Assembly: GCA_944362965.1 (NCBI GenBank)
Contig: CALVTR010000005.1
Coordinates: forward strand, 35,823-99,822
Length of the DNA: 64,000 nt
From: an uncultured Clostridia bacterium
GTDB lineage: Bacteria; Bacillota; Clostridia; Christensenellales; UBA1242
Direction: 5' to 3'
Below, piece by piece: positions 58,910 to 64,000 of this stretch. Position numbers and translations under genes: made by a program. How positions within the stretch are numbered: the first letter of the stretch is position 1; every line of letters begins with the position of its first letter. Under the pieces are notes generated by a model. The model saw only the letters and a program-made list of their open reading frames with translations, had not been told where the DNA came from and ran no database searches.

Positions 58910-60091
58910 ATGCAAGAGGCCATCACTGTTTCAAAATTAAACACGTATATAAAACAAATATTTGACGCTGAAGAACTTCTCCACAATATCTCTGTTGTTG
59001 GGGAAGTTTTTGGTGTAAGTTTATCAAGGAATGTAATCTATTTTTCACTTAAAGATGAGAATGCCACCTTATCTTGCGTTTGCTTTTATCCGAATTTCAT
59101 TTCAGAAATCATTGAAGGCGATAAAATAATTGTCACAGGTTCACCTAATTATTATGTTAAAGGCGGAAAGCTTAATTTCAATGTCAATAAAGTTGAAAAA
59201 GTTGGACAAGGCAAACTATATGAAGAATTTTTAAAACTAAAACAAAAGCTTCAAGATGAAAGTCTCTTTGACTCTGCTCATAAAAAAAGCATACCTAAAA
59301 ATATAAAAAGAATAGGTGTTATAACTTCACGTGAAGGGGCGGTTATTCAAGATATAAAAAACATCACATGGCGAAGAAATCCAAGTGTTGATATTGTTCT
59401 CTACAACACAAAGGTTCAAGGAAACAATGCTGAAAATGAGATAGCCCATGCTATTGATGTTATGGGGGAATATGATAAAATAGATGTTCTTGTGGTCGCA
59501 CGTGGCGGTGGCTCTTTAGAGGATTTGTGGGCCTACAACACCGAAGTAGTCGCACGAGCAACCTATAATTGTCCTAAACCAATCATATCTGCGGTAGGGC
59601 ATGAAACAGACTTTACAATAATAGATTTTGTAAGTGACCTGCGAGCTCCAACACCATCTGCAGCTGCCGAACTTTTAACATACTCTCTTGATGACAAGAA
59701 GGCAGAAATGTGGGGTTTATTTGACGCCTTTTTAAAAGCTTCTGACAACTTTTTAAAACAGAAGTTTAATTACTGCGATATGCAAAATATCAGGCTTTCA
59801 AATGACGCTGACAAACTGCTTATAAATGAGCAAAATTACTTGAAAATACAAAAAGAAAGAATGCTAAAAGGTATAGAAAGTTTTGTAAATCAAAAATACT
59901 ATGAACTTGGAATACTTGAAACTACCATTAATAAAATAGATCCAAATTCTATATTACAAAAAGGTTATGCAAAGATTGAGCAAAATGGAGAAAGTATCAA
60001 TAAACTTGAAAATTTAGAATTACAGAAAAATCTTACTATAAATTTTATTGATGGCAAAGTAGATGCAATGCCAATAAAAAAGGAGAAATAA
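58910..60091 (+). CDS. xseA: Exodeoxyribonuclease VII large subunit
   Basis: XseA is the catalytic subunit of ExoVII, which degrades single-stranded DNA from both ends. The 393-residue protein has an N-terminal OB fold (1-105; VSKLNTYIKQIFDAEELLHNI, VGEVFGVS), the catalytic domain with IGVITSREGAVIQDI and VVARGGGSLEDLWAYN, and a C-terminal coiled coil. It is a little shorter than usual (about 400-450), from a reduced coiled coil. xseB starts directly after its stop. Confidence 0.96.
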   Translation: MQEAITVSKLNTYIKQIFDAEELLHNISVVGEVFGVSLSRNVIYFSLKDENATLSCVCFYPNFISEIIEGDKIIVTGSPNYYVKGGKLNFNVNKVEKVGQGKLYEEFLKLKQKLQDESLFDSAHKKSIPKNIKRIGVITSREGAVIQDIKNITWRRNPSVDIVLYNTKVQGNNAENEIAHAIDVMGEYDKIDVLVVARGGGSLEDLWAYNTEVVARATYNCPKPIISAVGHETDFTIIDFVSDLRAPTPSAAAELLTYSLDDKKAEMWGLFDAFLKASDNFLKQKFNYCDMQNIRLSNDADKLLINEQNYLKIQKERMLKGIESFVNQKYYELGILETTINKIDPNSILQKGYAKIEQNGESINKLENLELQKNLTINFIDGKVDAMPIKKEK

Positions 60092-60298
60092 ATGGAACAA
60101 TTAACGTATGAAGACGCAACAAAAGAATTAAACGATATAATAACAAAAATTGAAAGTGGAACTCTTGCTATAAGTGAAGCTATCAAACTAATTGAGCGAG
60201 CAAAGCAGCTTATTGTATTTTGCTATAAAGAGCTTGATAGAACAAAGGGTAAACTCACAGAGATTAAAGAAACACTCAATTCTTTAGAAGAAGTATAG
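60092..60298 (+). CDS. xseB: Exodeoxyribonuclease VII small subunit
   Basis: The 68-residue helical protein has TYEDATKELNDIITKIESGTLAISEAIKLIERAKQLI, the XseB family pattern. It binds the coiled coil of XseA. AAAAAGGAG lies in the xseA end. ispA and dxs, usual next genes, are not here. Confidence 0.95.
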   Translation: MEQLTYEDATKELNDIITKIESGTLAISEAIKLIERAKQLIVFCYKELDRTKGKLTEIKETLNSLEEV

Positions 60299-60355
60299 TT
60301 GATGCATGGCATTTCATTTAAACATATAATACAAAAATAAGTCATATATTATTTT

Positions 60356-60919
60356 GTGAAAAAAATAAGAAAAGTGTCTATTCAAAGCATCTCTAAAAGA
60401 AAATACCTATGGGCTTTTAGAATGTTTTTTATTGCGATCTGTATGTCTATGTTTTTCGGTTTTTTAAGTCAAACGATGCTTTCAAGCATGGGAGTTATAA
60501 TAGCATCACTAGGAATTGCACTTTTTATTTTTATTGCGGTTATATTTGATATGCTAGGAATAGCCGCCACTTCTGCCGATATCGAAACCTTTAAAAAGTG
60601 GGAAAAAGAAAAAGTAATTGGCGCAGATATAGGCGTAAAACTATGCCAGCATTCTGAGAAAGTGTGCTCCTTTTGTGCTGACGTAGTAGGCGATATTTGT
60701 AGCACACTCTGCGGGGCAGGCGGAGCATGCATTGTGGTAGCACTGACAAATAAAGTTACAAATTCAAATTTAATAATGCTTATATCTATAACAACTTCAG
60801 CTCTAATTGCAGGCATAACAATATTTTTTAAAGCTATAATGAAAGATAGGGCGCTAAGAAACTCAAACAAGATAATTTTAAAACTTTGCAAATTTTTAAA
60901 CAAATTCTTTAAATTATAA
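60356..60919 (+). CDS. Membrane protein, CorB/DUF21-like fragment family
   Basis: The 187-residue protein has a basic N-terminus (MKKIRKVSIQSISKRK), four hydrophobic segments (about 21-40, 46-68, 120-135, 140-158) and a cytoplasmic-type loop with GIAATSADIETFKKWEKEKV and LCQHSEKVCSFCADVVGDICSTLCGAGGA. It resembles a clostridial membrane family sometimes annotated as CorB-type Mg/Co transporter without CBS domains; that assignment is uncertain. The start is GTG, with no ribosome binding site. TATATT (60345-60350) ends 5 bases before it without a good -35 box. Confidence 0.68.
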   Translation: MKKIRKVSIQSISKRKYLWAFRMFFIAICMSMFFGFLSQTMLSSMGVIIASLGIALFIFIAVIFDMLGIAATSADIETFKKWEKEKVIGADIGVKLCQHSEKVCSFCADVVGDICSTLCGAGGACIVVALTNKVTNSNLIMLISITTSALIAGITIFFKAIMKDRALRNSNKIILKLCKFLNKFFKL

Positions 60920-61003
60920 AGGTGATTTTATATCTATAGAAAATTTAATAAGTCAAGAAAATATATAAATTTTTCGAAAATATAAAAATTTTTAAAAAAT
61001 TAA

Positions 61004-61032
61004 TTGACAAAGTGATATAACTGTGCTATCAT
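61004..61032 (+). promoter_or_regulatory. Promoter of infC-rpmI-rplT
   Basis: TTGACA (61004-61009), 17-base spacer, TATCAT (61027-61032). Confidence 0.85.
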
Positions 61033-61036
61033 ATAT

Positions 61037-61157
61037 GCATGAAAGTAGAAGTTCCACTTCTCACCAGTCAGCAAATGGGCTAGACTTGGTAAAAACTTAA
61101 TTATTTTGATATAAGTTTTTTGGTGGAATTTTATGCTTCCATCAAATTTTTTATTTA
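61037..61157 (+). promoter_or_regulatory. L20-type leader with attenuator, upstream of infC
   Basis: The leader holds a small hairpin GAAGT-TCC-ACTTC (61048-61060) followed by TCACC, and ends in an intrinsic terminator: GGTGGAA (61122-61128) with TTCCATC (61137-61143), then AAATTTTTT. The CACC near 61062 can pair with the GGTGG of the terminator, giving an alternative fold. This matches the Firmicutes L20 leader, where excess ribosomal protein L20 favours termination. Identification rests on layout and partial sequence similarity. Confidence 0.75.
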
Positions 61158-61173
61158 AAAGGGGAATACAACT

Positions 61174-61689
61174 ATTTTTAAGGAATTATTGATTAACGAA
61201 CAAATCACAGCACCACAAGTTCGTTTAATAGGAGAAAATGGAGAACAACTTGGGATTTTATCAAGAGATGAAGCTTTAGCAATAGCTGAAGAGCGTGGCT
61301 ATGATCTTGTTTTAATGTCTGGTGGAACTAATCCGCCTGTATGCAAAATACTAGATTATGGTAAATTCAAATATGATGCATTAAAGAAAGACAAGGAAAT
61401 AAAGAAAGCTCAAAAAATAATCGAAACTAAGGAAGTTAGACTTTCAATGACTATAGAAGAGCATGATATAGCATATCGTGTAGCTAGTGCAACTAAATTC
61501 TTAAAGGAAGGTAACAAAGTTAAAGTCACTTTAAGAATGAAAGGTAGAGAGCAAGCCTATGTTAAGAAAGCTATAGAGGTAGTCAAAGAATTTTGTGCAC
61601 GCCTTAGCGATATCGGCAGCATAGATAAAGAACCAGAGCTTTTAGGTAGAAACATTTTTGTAGTTGTAAGTCCTAAAAAAGCAAAATAA
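61174..61689 (+). CDS. infC: Translation initiation factor IF-3, predicted ATT start
   Basis: IF-3 checks start-codon selection and keeps ribosomal subunits apart. The protein has the N-terminal domain (KELLINEQITAPQVRLI, GLDYG-like KILDYGKFKYD), the lysine linker and the C-terminal domain (KEVRLSMTIEEHDI, VTLRMKGREQAYV). A TTG at 61189 gives 166 residues but sits only 4 bases from AAGGA and cuts the conserved KDxLINE start. An ATT at 61174 lies 9 bases after AAAAGGGG and restores it (171 residues). Rare ATT starts on infC are known to allow IF-3 to repress its own translation. Confidence 0.92.
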   Translation: MFKELLINEQITAPQVRLIGENGEQLGILSRDEALAIAEERGYDLVLMSGGTNPPVCKILDYGKFKYDALKKDKEIKKAQKIIETKEVRLSMTIEEHDIAYRVASATKFLKEGNKVKVTLRMKGREQAYVKKAIEVVKEFCARLSDIGSIDKEPELLGRNIFVVVSPKKAK

Positions 61690-61705
61690 AAGGAGAAGAA
61701 GTATT

Positions 61706-61900
61706 ATGCCAAAACAAAAAACACACAGTGGTTGCAAAAAGCGTTTTCATGTAACTGCAAATGGAAATGTTAAATTCGCAAGACCAGGAAAAGGACACTT
61801 CCTTACAAAGAAGTCACAACAAAATAAAAGAAAATTAAGAAAGGGATCTTATATTTCAGGAAAGAATGCACAAAACATCAAATCCCTTTTAGCTAAGTAG
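61706..61900 (+). CDS. rpmI: Ribosomal protein bL35
   Basis: The 64-residue basic protein has [20 protein letters not shown] and the C-terminal [16 protein letters not shown], typical of bL35. AAAAGGAGAAG precedes the ATG. It is the second gene of the conserved infC-rpmI-rplT operon. Confidence 0.97.
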   Translation: MPKQKTHSGCKKRFHVTANGNVKFARPGKGHFLTKKSQQNKRKLRKGSYISGKNAQNIKSLLAK

Positions 61901-61910
61901 GAGGTCTAAC

Positions 61911-62252
61911 ATGAGAGTTAAAAGAACAGTTAATGCAGTAAAAAAACGTCGTTCTATATTAAAGAGTGCAAAAGGTTACAGAGGTGCAAAATCTAAGCTT
62001 TATAGAACAGCAAAACAACAAGTTATGAAAAGCGGACAATATGCTTATGTTGGTCGCAAAATCAAGAAGAGAAATTTCAGAGCTTTGTGGATAACAAGAA
62101 TAAACGCTGGATGCAGACAAAACGGAATTTCTTATTCTAAGTTTATTGCTGGACTTAAGAACAAGGGTATTGACTTAAACAGAAAAGTTCTTGCAGATAT
62201 GGCTGTAAGAGAACCAGAAGCATTTGCAGCACTTGTAGGACAAGTTAAATAA
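61911..62252 (+). CDS. rplT: Ribosomal protein bL20
   Basis: The 113-residue RNA-binding protein is needed for early 50S assembly. It has [49 protein letters not shown] and a C-terminal [12 protein letters not shown] segment. It is the likely repressor acting on the leader upstream of infC. TAGGAGGTC lies before the ATG. Its stop overlaps the next start by one base. Confidence 0.97.
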   Translation: MRVKRTVNAVKKRRSILKSAKGYRGAKSKLYRTAKQQVMKSGQYAYVGRKIKKRNFRALWITRINAGCRQNGISYSKFIAGLKNKGIDLNRKVLADMAVREPEAFAALVGQVK

Positions 62253-63007
62253 TGTATGCTAGATTAAGCAATAATTTAATAAAAGAGATAAAAAAGCAAA
62301 AACGTGAAAAAAGTTATTTGCTTTTTTTGGATAACCTAAAGATAATTAAAGATGCCTTAGCAATAGGGTTAAAGCCTAAATATTTCTTAACTTACGATGA
62401 AAACCTTATAACAGACAATATAAAATCACTTATGGATAAAGATAGAATCTTCTTGGTTGACTATAAAACTATCGAACAATTATCTGATAGCAAAACGCCA
62501 CAGGGTGTAGTTTGTATTATAGAATACATACCACATATACTAGAGAAGCCTAAAACGAACTTTTTAGTAATAGACGGACTGCAAGATCCTGGTAATGTAG
62601 GCTCTCTAATACGAACAGCTGCGGCTTGTGGCTTCAACTATGTGTATCTAATAGATAGTGTAAAAATTACAAACTTAAAACTTATAAGAAGTAGCGTTGG
62701 CACGATTTTCAATGTTAGGGTTTTTGAATTATCAAGAGAAACTTTTATAGAAAAAATAAAAGAATGGCATCTTAAACTATTAAAGGCAGATATGAATGGA
62801 ACAAATATTTTTGAATTTAACATAAATGAACAAATAGGTGTGGTTATTGGAAATGAAGGTCAAGGTGTATCAAAAGAGATTTCAAACCTATGTAGTCATT
62901 CAATATCTATACCAATGAAAAATAATGTTGAAAGCTTAAATGCTGCCATATCTGGCTCAATTATTATGTATGAAATATCAAAAAATGATTTTGAAAAACT
63001 ATTGTAA
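62252..63007 (+). CDS. TrmH/SpoU family rRNA 2'-O-methyltransferase
   Basis: The 251-residue protein has an N-terminal RNA-substrate-binding domain (1-95) and a SpoU domain with the three motifs: [32 protein letters not shown] and [20 protein letters not shown]. These form the trefoil-knot SAM site. Genes of this type after rplT are common in Firmicutes (YsgA-like); the target nucleotide is not known. It is translationally coupled to rplT. Confidence 0.93.
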   Translation: MYARLSNNLIKEIKKQKREKSYLLFLDNLKIIKDALAIGLKPKYFLTYDENLITDNIKSLMDKDRIFLVDYKTIEQLSDSKTPQGVVCIIEYIPHILEKPKTNFLVIDGLQDPGNVGSLIRTAAACGFNYVYLIDSVKITNLKLIRSSVGTIFNVRVFELSRETFIEKIKEWHLKLLKADMNGTNIFEFNINEQIGVVIGNEGQGVSKEISNLCSHSISIPMKNNVESLNAAISGSIIMYEISKNDFEKLL

Positions 63008-63090
63008 TATATTATAATAATATAGACATAAATATTTTGGTTAATTTAAATTATAAAAAATTTTATGAACATTTAGTTAAGGAGGCACAA

Positions 63091-63825
63091 ATGTCAGGAC
63101 ATTCAAAATGGCATAATATACAAGCGAGAAAAGGAAAAAGCGATGCAGCTCGTGGCAAAATCTTCACAAAGATTGGACGGGAAATTGCCGTTTGCGTTAA
63201 AACTGGTGGACCAGACCCTGTATCAAACCCTAAGCTTAAAGATATTATCGCTAAAGCAAAACAAAACAATATGCCTAACGACACAATAGAGCGAAGCATC
63301 AAAAAGGCAGCGGGAGAACAAGGCGGTGTAAATTATGAAAGCTGCACTTATGAAGGTTATGGAACTGGCGGTGCCGCTGTTATAGTTGAATGCTTAACTG
63401 ATAATAAAAACAGAACAGCAGGTGATGTCCGCCATTCATTTGATAAGTTTGGTGGTTCGCTTGGCTCTACTGGCTGCGTTAGTTATCTATTTCAACGAAA
63501 AGGAATTGTTGTAGTTGAAAAAAATGATAAGCTCGATAGTGATGAATTGATGCTTACAGCTTTAGATTTTGGAGCAATAGATATTATTGAATATGACGAT
63601 TCATTTGAAATCATATGCCCAGCAAACGAACATTCAAAATTAAGCGATAATCTCGAAAAAGCTGGCTATACTGTCTTAAGTGCAGAAACCACAATGGTCC
63701 CTGATAGCTATATTGATTTAGACGAAGAAAAGTTATCTAAATTCACAAAAATGATTGAAGCACTTGAAGATTTAGATGACGTTCAAGAAGTTTATCACAA
63801 TGTAAATATAGATGATGAAGACTAA
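63091..63825 (+). CDS. YebC/PmpR family regulator
   Basis: The 244-residue protein is a YebC family member: [27 protein letters not shown], then [37 protein letters not shown] and [21 protein letters not shown]. These proteins were annotated as transcription regulators; more recent work links the family to translation of proline-rich stretches. ATG 63091 follows AAGGAGG at 5 bases; a TTG at 63037 is rejected. A terminator closes the gene. Confidence 0.95.
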   Translation: MSGHSKWHNIQARKGKSDAARGKIFTKIGREIAVCVKTGGPDPVSNPKLKDIIAKAKQNNMPNDTIERSIKKAAGEQGGVNYESCTYEGYGTGGAAVIVECLTDNKNRTAGDVRHSFDKFGGSLGSTGCVSYLFQRKGIVVVEKNDKLDSDELMLTALDFGAIDIIEYDDSFEIICPANEHSKLSDNLEKAGYTVLSAETTMVPDSYIDLDEEKLSKFTKMIEALEDLDDVQEVYHNVNIDDED

Positions 63826-63840
63826 TTTTAAACCATCATT

Positions 63841-63874
63841 ATCAACCCAGTTATTCGCTGTGGTTGATTTTTTA
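63841..63874 (+). terminator. Terminator of the YebC gene
   Basis: ATCAACC (63841-63847) pairs with GGTTGAT (63862-63868), with inner CAG/CTG pairs, followed by TTTTTTAT. Confidence 0.88.
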
Positions 63875-64000
63875 TAAATCTTATTCGACAAATTTTAACA
63901 ATTTTCTTAAAATCTAAATCAGGCACGTAGTGAAAAATTAAATGCAACAAAGTAGGTTAAAATAGTTTAGTTATCTGTAGTATAGTTTTTTGGTGTATGC

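Noticed and set aside
63037-63090. TTG start of a longer YebC protein
   Set aside because: AAGGAGG stands directly before ATG 63091 and the conserved family N-terminus begins there.

Overview
The window is AT-rich chromosomal DNA (about one third G+C by eye) from a low-GC Gram-positive bacterium of the Bacillota, most likely an uncultured, endospore-forming member of the class Clostridia. The evidence is the Firmicutes gene order (plsX-rnc-smc-ftsY, rpsB-tsf, frr-uppS-cdsA-rseP, rimP-nusA-ylxR-ylxQ-infB-rbfA-nrnA-truB, infC-rpmI-rplT), a T-box leader on thrS, an L20-type leader on infC, and sporulation genes: the complete spoIIIAA-AH operon, an uninterrupted sigK-like sigma factor, and ylbJ- and ytxC-like genes. 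Nothing looks like a phage, transposon or CRISPR array. No tRNA or rRNA gene was seen. The one structured RNA gene is RNase P RNA (rnpB).

Layout. 1-2.2 kb: tail of a HIT protein, rnhA, a DUF4364 regulator, an unknown acidic protein. 2.3-15.9 kb: ylbJ-like gene, pta-ackA, rpmF, plsX, rnc, smc-ftsY, a stand-alone FakA-type domain, sigK, a diadenylate-cyclase-like protein. 16-18.1 kb: a minus-strand nucleotide-salvage pair and rnpB. 18.2-27.5 kb: unknown protein, rarA, an acyltransferase-fold protein, polA, a HAD phosphatase, ruvX, a DUF1292 protein, a new 43-residue protein and a lipoprotein. 27.6-35 kb: ytxC-like gene, T-box and thrS, yajC, a putative Cys-His-Asp protein, secD-secF. 35-43.7 kb: rpsB-tsf, a HipA-like kinase module, frr-uppS-cdsA-rseP and a PolC-derived exonuclease. 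43.8-52.4 kb: the rimP-nusA-infB-truB translation operon, endonuclease IV and efp. 52.5-60.9 kb: an ArsR-like regulator with clear operators, spoIIIA, an Asp23 protein, nusB, xseA-xseB and a membrane protein. 61-64 kb: infC-rpmI-rplT, an rRNA methyltransferase and a YebC protein.

Most genes serve translation, replication and repair, protein export, envelope lipid synthesis or engulfment-stage sporulation. Several conserved operons have vacant slots compared with what I know of Firmicutes synteny: no DUF177 gene before rpmF, no acpP between plsX and rnc, no pyrH between tsf and frr, no dxr between cdsA and rseP, no polymerase part of polC, no ispA/dxs after xseB. The pyrH slot holds an opposing HipA-like kinase plus a small partner.

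Promoters are often close to the sigma-A consensus with a 17-base spacer. At four genes (the DUF4364 gene, rarA, the Cys-His-Asp protein and the PolC-derived exonuclease) the -10 box ends 6-8 bases before the start codon and there is no ribosome binding site, so leaderless mRNAs are predicted. The observations most worth a second look are the PolC-derived protein, the HipA-like module, the leaderless genes, the dual TTACGTAA operator and the 43-residue protein.
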